Origin: Sipunculus nudus
Lineage: Eukaryota; Annelida; Sipuncula; Golfingiida; Sipunculidae
DNA length: 64,000 nucleotides
Assembly (NCBI GenBank): GCA_026874595.1
Contig: CM049311.1
Span: forward strand, 34,057,676 to 34,121,675
Direction: 5' to 3'
The translations under genes and the position numbers were made by a program. Of the stretch, positions 23,137-37,474 are shown piece by piece (within the stretch, counting starts at the first letter, position 1; each line of letters begins with the position of its first letter). A model generated the notes under the pieces. It had not been told where the DNA came from. It worked only from the letters and a program-made list of their open reading frames with translations, and searched no databases.

Positions 23137-25558
23137 GATGGAAACATTCACTCTTTGGACTGTTCAGCTAAATAGACATCTATTTGATACAGGATTTTAT
23201 CTTTTAGTGATCACGTTACTCGATCTTGAGAGTGTCTAGTAATAGCTTCATCACATATTTCACCGCTTGTGAAGTAACGAGTATTTCCATGTGTACTTTG
23301 CACCGGCGATATCGCTCATCCGTTTTTATAATACAATAAGTAAACCCTGCATGTACCTAAGGCTATTGTTCTAACGCACCTCAAGGAGATACAGTAGTTG
23401 GCACGGTCAGTTTACACCAGGCGTGCACATGCTTTTGTTCCTACGCTTATTGAACCCCACTGAGGAACGCGAAATCAGAAGTAAAAGAAACATCGAACAA
23501 ACTCAAGTATGAATAATTCAATTAGGCCTATTGGATTCTTTGTCATTACTGCGTTATCAGTAGCCTATATAGAAGTCTGTTACAATACACTATATGATTT
23601 TATGATAATAATGCCCTACCCTGATATATTTCGATGTTATATTAACCTAAACAAAGAAATTGATTTTTTTTTCACGGAGGTCACTGATGGGATACTTTGT
23701 TATTATGTAGGATTACCATCTGATATAAATGAAAGAAATATTTAGAAATATTAGGAGACGTTAAGTTGGACGATATAAGTATTCTTCTATCTATTAAACA
23801 AAAAAAAATGGGAATTCTGGAAGTGTGTACAAATCCAAATAAAAGGAACATGATTTTTGTGTATCGGACTCCAAGGCAAAATGTATTTTTTTTTAATTTC
23901 ATTTAGATATCTACTTACAAGAAGGTAGGTAGAATGGGGGTGATGGGTAACCTCTCCAGCTTCCACTGTGACTGTTCATCTAAAGTCTCTACGTTCTAGG
24001 GCCAATGCTTCAGCCTGAATTTTTTTTCGAAGGTATATACCGACAGGAGTATAGTTTTTTGTGTCATGCATTTTAATGACTATTTGCTATCGACTGTAGC
24101 ATTTAATAAGGTGCCTCCTTAAAAGACATTCTATACGGATGTTTTTGAAGTTTGAAGAAAGTGTTCGTTTACGTTAAATCGGTTCTGCAATGCCTCCAGT
24201 TCTTAACCCAAGAAGTGTGTCGTCTTCTTCTTGTCTGTTCTTTTTTTTTTCATCAATTTCCACATTAGATGGTGGTGGATACAGACACAATCACCTACAT
24301 ACGCAATTACAAACGTAATAACTTCTTCATTCATTGCTAGACACATGTAGCAGACGACTTACGAAGGTAAGCTTCCCGCCAACACGCGACAATCTCAGTG
24401 TCGTAAACCCCATGTGTGTCGCGAGTTTTTGTGTCTGTCTTTGTCGCACTGTGTCGAGACGCGTTTCGGCCCAGGTGGGTTCGGATTTAAGCAAAAAGGC
24501 CTTAATATCCTGAATCTGTAAACTTGAGTGACCCTCTAAACCTAATAACTTAAGTAAACTATTCATTTAAGTTAATTCTGTATAATTTAAAATAAATTTA
24601 TTAGATTTATATCTAAACTATTTTCAAAATAACCGAAAGTCAATGGAGTACTAAGGAGATGGTTCAAGAAATGTTTACACTGTGGTCCTTGTTTTGTTGT
24701 GTCATCCGCAATAAAAAACTTATTTCTGACTAAGCTGCTATGTGTCCGTCATCTCGGGTATTCTGTAAGAAAATATTCTCTGAAGGAGAATGCTATACAA
24801 TTCCACAATATTCACCCCCCCCCCCGACCCACACTGCTTGTTGAGTGATGATTTCTGAGTGGTTAGGAATATCATGTATGACAGATTCGCACGGCCCCTT
24901 AGAGTCACGGAGCGCATGGTACAATAGGGAGAAAGCTACTATTTTACCTTTTGGAGTCGTTTGCAACTTTCATTAGGAGGTCCGCGTGTGAGGTCGTACA
25001 AACACATTTAAACATTTTGTTTAACATATAAATCTAGTTATCAGTAGGCGAATAACGTTTAGTATATTTTGAGTCAAATTCAAGTTGGTGGCATCATTTA
25101 TCTGCTCTTTTGTTTGTTTTGTTTCCATTTTATGTAGCAAAGAGCCTTGATGTCAAGCACTGTTTGCTTACCATAACTTTCTATCTGTCGGCATCTCTTG
25201 TTGGGAAGCAAGATTTGCCATTATAAGATTCATACTGGGCACATTCTAAATGACACCTGCAATAGGTCGAGGATAAATTTAGTTAAATATTTGATTTTCT
25301 TTTTTTTTTATCAGATGCGATGTTCAGCAATAATTTATAATTCATGTATTGGCTTCTTCTCTGGGGTGGAAGTAGTTAACGTTCCTTCCCCAGAGGGCCC
25401 CACTATTACCTAGGGGAAGGACTACATTGGAATCCAATAATTGAGTCCACAGATGCCGCCTGTAGTGATAAATGTAAATTACTGGCCATGGCAGCATTAG
25501 GGCAACTGGAAATAGGGATAACAGAGTAACAGTTTAGGGGTTGCTTGTACTTGGGGTT

Positions 25559-25570
<12 letters not shown>

Positions 25571-25615
<45 letters not shown>
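25571..25615. repeat. (TG)n microsatellite
   Basis: About 45 bp of TG preceded by a short TA run. Confidence 0.9.
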
Positions 25616-25618
<3 letters not shown>

Positions 25619-26609
25619 TTCAGAATCTGACAAATTGATACGGACCTCCGCAGCTCTAGGTCTAAATCCAGCTCTGGTCTTTTTTCTGGCCCTAACTTGA
25701 CCCCTCAGGGTTTTCAATAGCTAAGGAAGATACTTTGAAGAGTCTGGGACGCTCAAGCCAAACTGTCAGCGGTTCTCATCTAAGTTTTGGGCGTCTGAAA
25801 TGAAGATATATTTCAAATTTTAAACATTTATGTAAAATCTAATATAATTTGTATTTTGCCATAATCGTATCAAAATATGATCAAAGATTATTATTTAGTT
25901 CTGTCCACTTTTATGTCATCCTGTAACAGTACCAAAAACCAACCATTGTCCATGCTTTTCTATGTGAAGAGGAGACTATTTTTACACTTAATCGTATGTT
26001 TCTTCTAGGTCTTTCTTCTTGAGATATTGCGTGTATTCTATCAGTGTTTCAACATTTCACAACTCAAAAGTATAATTGTAGCATAATAACATGCGACTCT
26101 TTTTATCTGGTTGTTTTAAAACTAAACCAGGAGTTTATATAACCTCTTTGGTCTCAGGAAAAGCAACCGGATTTCTTCCATCAGCCCCCCCCCCCCAAAC
26201 CCCCCGCCGATCTGGCAAAACTAATCCTAAAATTAATTGGGTTTTCCTACTCTGAGGGTTTTTTTCCAAATATATGTCTTGATCTCGGAAGCTTTTTTTT
26301 TCTCTTGAGACACATCAAATATTTACAATTTTATAGAATATCTTGTTGTTCGTATTGTATGTAGATACTGGCCGACTTCCCCTAAATGATAGCTTTTTGT
26401 CACACCTTAACGATCTTAACAATGATTTGGGAAAGCGTGGTCTTTGGGATCAAATTCGTCTTGCAGTCGCTGTGAATCGTAGAGAACAAGTCATTAAAAG
26501 TCGGGAGAGATTTGCGACTATATTGACCGGTTCAAAAAAGTCACATTTTAATTGACCAAAAAATGAACTGATTCGGGCAAGAAGAATTCATTTACGGACG
26601 GATACATTG

Positions 26610-26720
26610 AAAAAAGATGAAAGAATATGAATGAATTACTGAACGATTGCCTAAACGAATAAATGAATGAATAAATAAATAAATGAATTAGCGTATGAAA
26701 GAAAGAATGAATGATCGAAT
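26610..26720. repeat. Degenerate GAAT/AATA simple repeat
   Basis: AATGAATGAATAAATAAATA-type sequence with drift; a shorter similar patch lies near 26930-26955. Confidence 0.6.
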
Positions 26721-28110
26721 CCTTGAATTTAACCAATTAAAACCTATTTATTTACATTAATTGTACAACATGTTATAATAACTAATACTAAGCACTCACT
26801 ATGATCCAGGTGGTGGCATTCAGTCATCTGTAGAAGGGGAGGAAACGGCGACTTTGGAAGGGACACTACAACCAAAATAACCATTCCAGCGGACAGAGCC
26901 AAGCATGTTACCTGTTGACGTCTTTTATTACTAAACGAATGAATAAATGAATGAGGAACGAACAAGGACGGGAAGGTGGGATACATGGGCAAATTAAAGA
27001 GGTGTTGAAGAAATGCCGAAAGTGATTATATTGTAAAAAGAATAAAAGAGCAACAGAAAACAGGTTCAGTCTGAGACAAATTGATGCTGCGAGGTGAGTG
27101 GCCGCCAGGGAGATGATTGAAGGTCGTCGGGGTAAACGTGTCCCGTTTGTGAGTCTAGGCAAGGTCAAAGCCCCCGGGCCCCGGGGATTAAATCCAAGTT
27201 CTGGCAAGTGTCGGCCCCTGATATGTCTTCAAAATAAAGGTGCTGGCCAGCTTCTCTCTAACCCTTTCACTATCAGAAGTTTAAAAAAAACACTTGAAAA
27301 TCGATTTTGTACAACTTTGAAACATAAACCATGCGTGGGCTTGAGGGGAGTATGTTATAGGTGTATTTGCTTCGGGTGGCTTTTCACCCTGTACATCTTT
27401 CGTATGGGAGTTTATTGGAAATCCCCGCCAGGGATTGTATGTCAGATGATATTACAGAGCAATATGCCACGCTCCCTACGGAATAAAGTGCTCAAGGGCG
27501 CCAAAATCGATCAAACCAATATAAATACAAATAAGCGGTTGATCGGACCAAGGCCGGAATGTCCTAACGGGCCCGGGATTCTTATCCCGTGAACTACTCG
27601 GTAACTCTAACGCCCCTTATCGCCAGAGCAAATTAGAACCCGATGATTAGATTTCTTAAGATACCAAGGAATAACCTTTTTTAATTCGGAAGTTGTCGGA
27701 TTTACTATAGACTGGAATATATGGACGTACTCATCCCTACACTACAGTTCTGCACGGGTTTGATTTTTATCCATGCAGTGAAAATAACCCGACTCTGGCA
27801 GCAAGAAGACAACATCAAAAGTGTAAGTACTGTTGTTGTTGTTGTAGAAGCATGTTGTGTTTTTTTTACATAATAATACATCCATTTCAATTCTGGAGAT
27901 TCTATCGAAACAAATATACCAGGCAGAACTACAGAGTTAAAGTAGTGAGGTTTGTAACAATCCTTGCAGTATTTAGCAAACACATCTGTTGATTTTAATG
28001 CCTTACCCCTGGTTATACCCGTGACAATTACACATTACTGCGTTATTGTTAACCCGTGAATATGTTAAGTATCGATGCAGCTGGTATGTACAAATTATTC
28101 GCGCAGACAC

Positions 28111-28850
28111 TGTTACGGAACCTAATATCTACAGTTCACGTAGTCGTCAGGAGCATAAATTTTGTCATGGAGATTAAAAAAATGCATGAAACGTCTAGGG
28201 GAATGAATACAGGTGTCAGTGGTTTTTTGTTAACAAATAATTATAATTTATTCTTTAAACAATCCTAACATTATAATACACTAAATCAATACAATTACAC
28301 AGTATTACAACAGTACAACAGTAAATCCATACAAGTATAAAAATAAAGTGTACAGTACCTGGATACCACCACTGTCACAGCGACAACAAGTCGTTTAAAG
28401 CATATAATCCAGATGAACAGTCACATAAATCTTCTCAGAGAATAACAGTCCAGTTAAATCACAAAATCAATTGGTTGTGATCCAAAAAAGGTCCACAAAC
28501 TGACTTACATTCTTCTGTGTCCGCTTAAATATATCTCTCCTCTCCCCTCTCGGCTCTAAAACACAGCCCCTTATTTATAACTTTTCAGCTCAAGCCGAGA
28601 ACTTTCCAATTCCCGAACAATCTAAAGAACCTAACATAATACACAGTACACACGCCCCAAAGAACAAACTAGAACAAGGAACGCCGTATTTCTACATGAC
28701 AGGGTTCACACGGCACAGATTAAACCTAAGCGTTGTGTAGAGTTCACACGTAGGCCGGACCCGGCCTGCTAGAACATGAAACGCTGTAGCATAGCTTGAG
28801 CCCAACACGAATCAGAACGTGAACAGCGCACAATAAAAGAGACATGTCAA
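28111..28850 (-). mobile_element. LTR-like element copy 1 (solo LTR, right end uncertain)
   Basis: Starts TGTTACGGAACC on the + strand and is similar over most of its length to 54934-55796 and 39791-40400. Read on the - strand it has TATAAATAAGGGGCTGTGTT (promoter-like) and then AATAAATTATAATTA (polyadenylation-like), the usual LTR order. The right end diverges near 28850, and no target duplication is seen. Confidence 0.55.
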
Positions 28851-28924
28851 CAGCTCACAATAAAACAGATTGTTATATTTGGGTTATATTTTATAAAATA
28901 TATATGATCCAATAAACAAACAAC

Positions 28925-28926
<2 letters not shown>

Positions 28927-28965
<39 letters not shown>
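28927..28965. repeat. (TA)n microsatellite
   Basis: About 39 bp of TA. Confidence 0.9.
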
Positions 28966-28967
<2 letters not shown>

Positions 28968-29557
28968 TGATAAGTACGATTTGATTCATGAAAATTGCGG
29001 CATTAAACAAATGGTATTCAACTACGAAAACTGGGTTACAATCTAAACAAGAATTTTATCGATTTCAATTTTGTGAATAAACAAGCCGCGTGATTTGCCT
29101 TATATAGACACCAAGTGGCGTGGTATATGCTATACTTTCCTCGTCCTCGTTGTTTTGTGATAAAAGGCTGTGGAATTTGCAGACGATACATTATCGTCAT
29201 CTAGCGGATAATCAGGGCATTAGTCCTATTGGTCACCTGGCATCACTTGCCTGCTGCGGACCTGGCATTTTCTTATTACATCTGAATCAAAGAGCTGAAG
29301 ATAAGACAGTTTTATCGATCTATTTATGTAAACTTGCTTTTGCTGATTATTCAGCTGATGCTATCTCTCGAAAATCTCTAATTTGATGAATAAAGCATTT
29401 GAAGTGTCAAGCGTACAAATTAGTAATGACCACTAAAAATATCTGAGATACTATTAGGCATATTAAGCATAATGTAAACATATTTCAAATTAACTTGTCA
29501 AATCTGTGGAATTCTTTTAACCAAATGTATATTTATATTATGAACTGTGGTTGAATC

Positions 29558-30519
29558 ACTTTTTGGGGAATCGGACTTGAACTCGAAGGTCTTAGATCCG
29601 GAATTATACTCAGACTCGGAGGTAAGGACTCGAGGAATCAGGCCATCTCGAGTACTTTAGAAAAAAAGTCACATACTATAAAGACATGCATACATGTGTG
29701 ATCTACTAACAGACTATGACAAAAAAGACTATAACCAATCTGAGTCTTGCGTCGGGAACTTAATGTTATTAAACATTCAAGTAAAAACATATGTATGACT
29801 AACATACACGAAAATCCCAAATATCCATTTTAAATTTCTTTTAATAAGGAATTTTGACTCGGGTTTCAAATGACTCGAACTCGAAGATGATGTTCTTGGA
29901 CTCGAAACTCAATTACTTCGACTTTGACTCTGACTCGAGTAACCTTGACTCGTACTTGTACTCGGAAGGTGTGGACTCGACAAAATCACTGCAACAATTT
30001 TTTTTTGGTTGGATTTAACCGCCACGATTTTGTTAAATACTTTTTGGGGAATCGGACTTGAACTCGAAGGTCTTAGATCCGGAATTATACTCAGACTCGG
30101 AGGTAAGGACTCGAGGAATCAGGCCATCTCGAGTACTTTAGAAAAAAAGTCACATACTATAAAGACATGCATACATGTGTGATCTACTAACAGACTATGA
30201 CAAAAAAGACTATAACCAATCTGAGTCTTGCGTCGGGAACTTAATGTTATTAAACATTCAAGTAAAAACATATGTATGACTAACATACACGAAAATCCCA
30301 AATATCCATTTTAAATTTCTTTTAATTAGGAATTTTGACTCGGGTTTCAAATGACTCGAACTCGAAGATGATGTTCTTGGACTCGAAACTCAATTACTTC
30401 GACTTTGACTCTGACTCGAGTAACCTTGACTCGTACTTGTACTCGGAAGGTGTGGACTCGACAAAATCACTGCAACAATTTTTTTTTGGTTGGATTTAAC
30501 CGCCACGATTTTGTTAAAT
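29558..30519. repeat. 481-bp near-identical tandem duplication
   Basis: Unit 1 is 29558-30038 and unit 2 is 30039-30519, offset 481 bp throughout. I see only one or two differences (for example AATAAGG against AATTAGG). Each unit has many degenerate GACTCGAACTCGAAG-like blocks near both ends. The same 60-codon ORF appears in both only because of the duplication. The high identity implies a recent event or an assembly duplicate. Confidence 0.93.
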
Positions 30520-30550
30520 ACTAGCTTGACTATGTATGTCCATCTACAGA

Positions 30551-30655
30551 ATTCCATTCTGATTTCGGACTACTTCAACGGGTAGTAGCTCACGCTTCCT
30601 CTCATTTCATATCCTGATGTTATCCAGGCCCGGTGACATCTGCGGGCCCTCGGTA
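30551..30655. repeat. Dispersed repeat, copy 1
   Basis: About 105 bp similar to 42779-42895 (shared blocks GTAGCTC, CGCTTCCT, GGTGxCTxxxGCACCTGCGGG-like). No clear function. Confidence 0.4.
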
Positions 30656-33600
30656 TGCATTCGTCCCCACTGCTGAACCATACCACCGAACAGCCCCCGA
30701 AAGGCGCACTCCTTTGTGAGTGAACACTTCCCGTAAAGCCTGCAGAGGGCTCGCCTTTATGGGGGCCCTACCGTGAAACATCTCTCCGCGACAACTCGCG
30801 ATCTCCTGGCTTTGAGTCCTGTGCTCTTTCCATAAACCACATAAGCGTGTCAACATCTTCATTCAGTATATCTACATCACATGCTTCAGTAAAATGTAGC
30901 CTACAGCCGTAAGTGGTCTGCGCTGATAATAATTTGTATCTCAACAGCCTGGGCCCTCTGCTTGAAAATGTAATATTGAATTGTGCCACAGCTTCCAGAC
31001 AGGTTTTTGTATCTCAACGTATGGTCAATAAAGGCAGAGAAGTTTTATGTAAGGTATATAATGTGATCACACACAAAACCGTTATTTTTAATATGTATGG
31101 CCGATCAATACCTATACTGTTCCAAACAATCAGACTTATTGAATGTCTAGTAAGCGGGTTATTTCTAACTCCTTTTCTACATGATCATCCCTCTGCCTAT
31201 AATATTTTATTCTCAAGCCGTGCAGTTTTGGCCTGAGGCGCAAGTGCGCTGGCTTAGAGCGGTAAATTGCTCTAGGACAACCCAAACCATGAACCAACTA
31301 AAGACACTAGCTTTACACTGGGTTAAGCTTAAATTATATACCGGTCTATTTTATTACTTCGGTTGTTCTCTTAATGTTTTTGTACAACACGCAACACATT
31401 TAAACCCTGGTAAGTGCACTAATGAGGATGTGCCAAACTTCCGATTACAGTACGTTTATACAAATATTGAGAAAGACTAGCCATGAATACACGACTCAGT
31501 AGGCATTTACATTTAGCTGGTAAGTCTAACGTGAGTCGTGGTACAAGCCATGTCGGGGAATGTACTCCAACGGCCACCCGTTAGGTGGCATTGATATAGT
31601 GGTAAATAACTAATTATATTTACATTGGGTAATAAATGTGATAATTTAATACAAAAGAATACATCTGTGCTCACAAACTTCACTGAAATTCCGTCTCCAT
31701 GGTAAGGAGTCATTACCTGTATCGCGTACAAGTTGGCTCTCGCCCAGTAACCGGAGCGAGCAATACTTGTATTCATGCGGTCAGAAATAAAACAAAGATA
31801 GAGAGGGATATAATATTATGCTGAGGTAAAACGGAATTCCCCTTGCACATGGTAGGTATTGTAAGAAAGTATACTAAAAAAAGTTAACGATTGGTCTGGT
31901 TTATGTCAAATGACCACGTACTTTTAGGTCATGGGGCGTTTTCAAGATTCAAAGGCATGCTGACGCTAAAACGCTGGTCGAAGACACTCCAAAATGCCAG
32001 AGCGCAAAAATGGCGCTTAAAGAAAGACGAGCCCTGTCATAATCACAGCAGCGCCTCTTCCCTTAGACAGCCGATATTAATGAAATGTGGGAATGAAAAC
32101 TAAATATATGAGTGGTATTGCTTGTATACGGCTTCACATTTGTGTGGTTAGTTCGATATTCGCGAGGTTATTTTTTTGCGATTTTCTCTTTTCAGTGTAT
32201 GACGATGATCAGTTTTAACGATCTCAGTATAATCTATACAGAGTATATCCACGTTTTTGTATGAATTATTTAATATTCATCCTGAATAATTGGATAGCAA
32301 AAAGTAACGCTGTATAGCTTATGTACATAAGATGCCAAAGACAATATAGTATACACGAATGTTTACCTATATTGATGGGCTTCCTATTCAAGTCGGTTTT
32401 ATATTCACGTTAACTTCACATTTGCGATTATCGCGAATTAAAAGCCCTCGCGAACAAAAAGCCGAAAAATAGTATTGAATACAGTAAAAAAAGATAGTTT
32501 TCATTTTTTTAGTCACAGGTGTAAATTTCATAAGCGTTAATAAACTGTGCCCCGATTTAACCCAGGATCTTTATTTAATTGGCACGGACGTCTAAAGCTG
32601 AGTATCTACTATTCAGTGACTGATTATTTAGGCATTGTTTATCCCGTCATGTGGTTTATTGTTACCGGATGATCAGCCTCACAAATACAAGATTCCATGC
32701 TGACAGCTGAGATATTACAATACCCATTGTTGTACATGGATAAGTAAACTATCCCTAGTTGATTCAAATCTGGCCTCTATGTGTGCGACCCGGTGAAGTT
32801 TGCTTTCTTATTCGGGGTTGGAGCGGGATTGGGACTGCACATCATCTACTTACATAGTAAGTTATTTAAAGAAATCAAACAAAAAAGTTAAATTGAAATG
32901 CAATTAAACTCTAAAATACCAAATTATCAAATTGCATTACTTTGCGTAAATTAATCATGACGTTAAATTGAACATACCTATGTAGGTAGCATGCTCCCTA
33001 AACCTTGTTTGCATTCACATATTCGACCGAATTTCCAAAATTCATTCGTGCATAAGTGACTGTACTTTCGTGAATATTCCTTGATCGCGTTCCGGAATCC
33101 GGATCAAATTCCAGATCCACACCAAAATCTTATCGATTCTTCAATGGACCTTTCCCGAAATGAACTGAAAATTTCATGAGATTATGTTCTTCATTGCGTG
33201 AGTTATGCTTTGAACAAATACACAAACACATACACACAAACAGACGGACGGGGGATGAACGCATACCCTACTGGCGGAGGCAATAGGTTTAAGTCAAACC
33301 CATTCACACAGTAAGCTACATATGTCACATACACCAGCCTTTTTATTGTCAATTTAACACTCACATCATGTTTAAAGGATAAGGGAAATATATCAAAATG
33401 CCTGATAACTAATCTCAAAAGGGAAAGTGATATTAGTCAAACAACTTGATAGTCATTCCAGTGCAAGATCAGCCATAAAAACATTAAATGTGAATGTTTA
33501 CCTTCCGGGCCTCTCGTCGGGATGCTCCGTCAAGGGACGCATGATTCTTTCCTCCATGTGACGAGATTCAATTAACGTCTCTGTTAACCCGTGTAGGCGA

Positions 33601-35180
33601 GACATCCAGACTCTCAATGGACAGTTATTTCTTCATTTACTGCAAGTACATTTGCATTAACAGCATATCCGCCTACACTATGTGGCAGAACTGATTTTAT
33701 GAGCCGACCTGCCGGATTGGAATAGTTAACAGAGCAGGTTTAGACGTAGAGACGAATGAAAAGGCCAAATGAGAGACATATTTTTTCTCTGCCAGATGTC
33801 GTTTTTGTCAATATCAATCCGACACGGACAGTACGTTTGAAAAATATCGTACTTTCACTGCTTTCATGTTAAGTATAATTTCATTCTGTTCTGTTCGAGT
33901 GATTATGTACTCTATAATATTACTGAAGCTTTATAATTCAAAATGTCTGTTTCACTTTTTTATTGAACAACAACACTTTTTCATACATCATTAATGGATT
34001 CATTAAAATACTTTCATTCTAGAACACGTGCTTCATTCTAGAACAGTATATTAACTTCAAGGGATATAATGAGTTTCCCATTTTGTATTACAGGATCTGT
34101 TGAAAAATCGCATAACAAATCTTATAGAATAACAATATCATGAAAACATATAAAAATAAGTGTTTGGGAAAGAAGTTATTATGATTTATACAGGATTGTT
34201 GCACTGTGGGTGTAACTAGTTATTATGATTAAGCAGGATGATTGCAGGATGGGTGTAACAATGCTTTGAAGAATCGATGCATTTAATTGCATGCCCTCGA
34301 GTAAGTTGTAATTGATTATTAACCTCTAAAGCGATTCATTTCCAGTATATATATATTTTTTTTGCATGTACCATTCCGAAGTCCTTTCACATCTGACGGA
34401 GCAGTCTGCGATGTCAAAGCTCTTTATCATATAAGGCGTAAAAGTACTTTAAACGTTTGGTGTAGGACCACTCCACTTCCATAACATTATATATGGCGAC
34501 GACAGAGAAGGAGTTACATTTTTCTTTAATTTGCTGAAATTTACAAATACCCATTTTGGTAAAGTGCTTTTACGTTTTAAAAAGTCTGAACTTTACTTCT
34601 TTAGTAAGAATTGTATCAAGAATTAAATGGAAGGAAAAAAAATCAATTCTAAAGGCCCTCACAGAACACTGGTCAGGTTGCACTCGTGTTCCCCGATTGT
34701 TAATTATTTTCATTGCTTAGATTTTACCTGCATGGTTGGCCAGCCATAAGGTGGTCGTCACAGGACATTATTCCGCTATTTTCAAGGGGGAATAAATTCT
34801 CAATCCTTATTATGTCTCTTATGTTAATCTGAACTTAAGGGATGGTTTTATATAACAAATTAAAAAAAAACATAATAATTCCTCCTTTTGATTGTTGAGT
34901 AAGAATAAACGTGAAATACCTTTTATAGCAAAATTTTGTATCATAATTGTCATTCAATATACAAAACCAACTTTGTGGTGTAATTTTTAATCTTTAAATG
35001 GTTATCCGTACTCTTTTTGTTGTTGTACACTCATGAATCAATTTAGCCTCATTTCGACCCACTGGCAGTAGGACCAGATTACTGGCGCCAGAGTGTCTTT
35101 ACATCTAAGTCTGAGGAACGCATTATAAGGCCTTATGAAGATGCAAGTATTTTCGTCATCTCAGAATGACAACGCTTCAT
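30656..35180. other. Intergenic region without recognised genes
   Basis: Only short ORFs without family resemblance. 30650-30830 is locally GC-richer. Similarity to the 3' flank of the transporter units begins at about 35190 (compare 42920-43330). Confidence 0.5.
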
Positions 35181-35623
35181 GGTCAATCAACATAAACCAG
35201 ACCAATAGTTAGCATTTTTTTGGGTACTTTCTAATAATACCAATCATGAGCGAGAAAAGTTCCGTTTTAACCATGCACATTGGTAAACCCCTCGGCATTT
35301 TTTGTTGAATTTATGAAAGCATGAACACAAGCATGGCTCGCACGGGTTACAGGACGCCTGCATGCAGCTTGCAGCCGATACAAGAAATGACCCGTGTCCA
35401 AGGAGACGGTCTTACAGTTAGGGTTGTAAGCTCACATGTACTTTTGGGTTAATTCACCATTCTTACCATAATATTGAGATTGTTAGCCGTTTACCACAAA
35501 ATGAATGCAACTTGATGCAAGACCACTGCTATACATTCCTGGGTATTACTTTGATTACGACTGGAGTAGGCTTACCAGCCCAATAATCCGATTGCTTACT
35601 GAGTCGGGTTGTCACGGCTAGAA

Positions 35624-37474
35624 TCAATTGATAAGCGGAGAATTCTCATCTGGGACTGTCTGGCTTTCCTTGTTATTTTCTTCTTTATCTCGTGTTTTAT
35701 ATCTGTCACCTTGTACGCTGCAGATAATTTGCATCATCACTAGTAATATCCACATGGCACAGGTAGAGGTGAAGGTCAGATAGTAAACATACTGTGGGCC
35801 AAACCTCTGAAAAAGTACTCCACTGACTAATTGAGAGACGAAGCCGCCCAGACCGATCCCAGTATCAATAACACAAACCACAAATCCTGTCACCTCTATA
35901 TACCGATCAGCCCACGCCATCATGGCGGGATACACGGGTGACGAAAAGAAAGACGAACAACAAACCCAAACCCAAAACATGGTAGGCGATGTCAAACCCA
36001 AAAAGGTTAAGGCACCCACACATATGACCTGCAGGATAACATTGATGTGGAGGACGATTTTTATAGGAAAGAAATGGGCAACAACTCCACCTAATCCTCG
36101 GCCTACTGTACTGCTTACAAAGTACATCGTATTAAGGAGTGCACCTTCATTTTTATTGAACTTAAGCGGCCTGTTCACTGCTGTGGCGTACAAGTATACA
36201 TTTAGAGAGTTGGCCACTATGACATTTGTGAAGTAGGTCCAGAACAAGCTGATGATCATATATAAGCCATAGCAAATCCTTCCACCAGCCACGGCAGCGG
36301 GGGAAAGCATTTCTCTCAGAGCTTTTCTTGTCGTGTCCAAAGTGAGGCCGGGAGGTACTGACACACAGGCAAACACGAAGAACGCAATGGATACAACACA
36401 GCCCGTACCTCCTGCGATCAGATAGGGCATAAATATAACGTTCTGATCAGTGTGGTTGTTGACCGACATTCCAGCGACATGGGACATAAGTTGAAAAGGT
36501 TGTTCCAGCGCAGATTGGACGGAAGAGTTTGTGGCATTGTTGCTGTGTTCTTGAATGAACGGTTCCGAAATGACTGGACCAAATACTAGACCGAGACTGT
36601 ATGCCGTATGAAGTATGTGGATCGGTAGGGGTGACCTCTCTTTCCACATGGCGATGCAAGTTGAACTACACACTGTTGAGTGAAAACGAAAAAAGATCAA
36701 ATTGGAAATTATATCTCGGGTCAGTTCTTTAAAAACATATCAATGATTAAGGTAACAAATTGCAAGAAATAAACATGCATTATGGCATATCTTCTCCTTG
36801 ATAGACGATTGGTGTGCTTAACGATTCTTCTCGTAATTTGCACATTCCAGTAAACATTATAAACGTTTGATATATTATGTGGAAGTGAGAACTTACCCAC
36901 ATTCAGTGTTCCATGGCAGAAACCTTGTGCGAAGCGAGCTGCCCCAAATGCCACAAGGTTTCCTAACCAGGGCATAGCGACACCAGCGACCCCTGACGTG
37001 AACACGAAGAATGCCACGAAACAGTCCATGCGCTTCCGGTAGCGGTCGCTGATGAAACCCCCGGCAAAGGAACCGAAAAATACACCGATAGCCCTCACCA
37101 TGAGGGCCTTGGCATAATCTTCATAGTCAGTGTGGTACAGGTCCTGCATATCCAACATTGTCGGACTTACTATTCCGACATATAAACCCTGAAAACAAAA
37201 TACATATTAATCAATGCGCAACTGTGGCTACAGTGGAATTATTTGAGTGTAATTTTCATTCCCTTGAATAAGTTGCGTTTGTAAAAACTGTTTATTAAAA
37301 ATTATATATTTGTGTATACATCACTTATATGGTTATACTCACCAAGCATAGGTAAATTAATGGCATAAAACAAGTCTTCACAAATCTATAGCGACGAGCA
37401 AAGGTTGACAACGCTGGATGTGCTGCGTCATTTGACTTCTGATGCGCATCATTCGAATCTTCCGTAGGTTCCAT
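35624..37474 (-). CDS. Transporter C: MFSD4/NaGLT1-like major facilitator protein
   Basis: Exons in transcription order: 37474-37343 (132 nt), 37188-36897 (292 nt) and 36672-35624 (1049 nt), with the same phases as B and E, giving 490 residues. The N-terminal tail (MEPTEDSNDAHQKSNDAAHP) differs from B/E and resembles pseudogene D, so C is the only surviving type-1 copy. Twelve helices are predicted; the loop motif FISDRYRKR is intact; sequons NNAT, NSS and NHT lie in the loop after helix 5; the tail ends ENSPLIN, keeping the acidic dileucine pattern. Introns are compact (154 bp and 224 bp), the shortest of the four genes. Role as for B: a plasma- or endolysosomal-membrane solute carrier, substrate unproven. 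Confidence 0.88.

Larger units (their letters stand above)
23137..28110. other. Intergenic region between transporter B and the first LTR
   Basis: No supported gene. The part near B (about 23137-23650) is similar to the upstream flank of copy E (about 51089-51560), including an ATTAGGCCTATTGGATTC block, so it belongs to the duplicated unit. Beyond that I see only low-complexity tracts and short unsupported ORFs. Confidence 0.6.

Noticed and set aside
27098-27592. 164-codon ORF on the + strand
   Set aside because: No family resemblance, unusual composition and no neighbouring exon; most likely chance in a slightly GC-richer patch.
31513-32103. Short ORFs in the 31.5-32.1 kb region
   Set aside because: Under 90 codons, no recognised motif, no splice partner.
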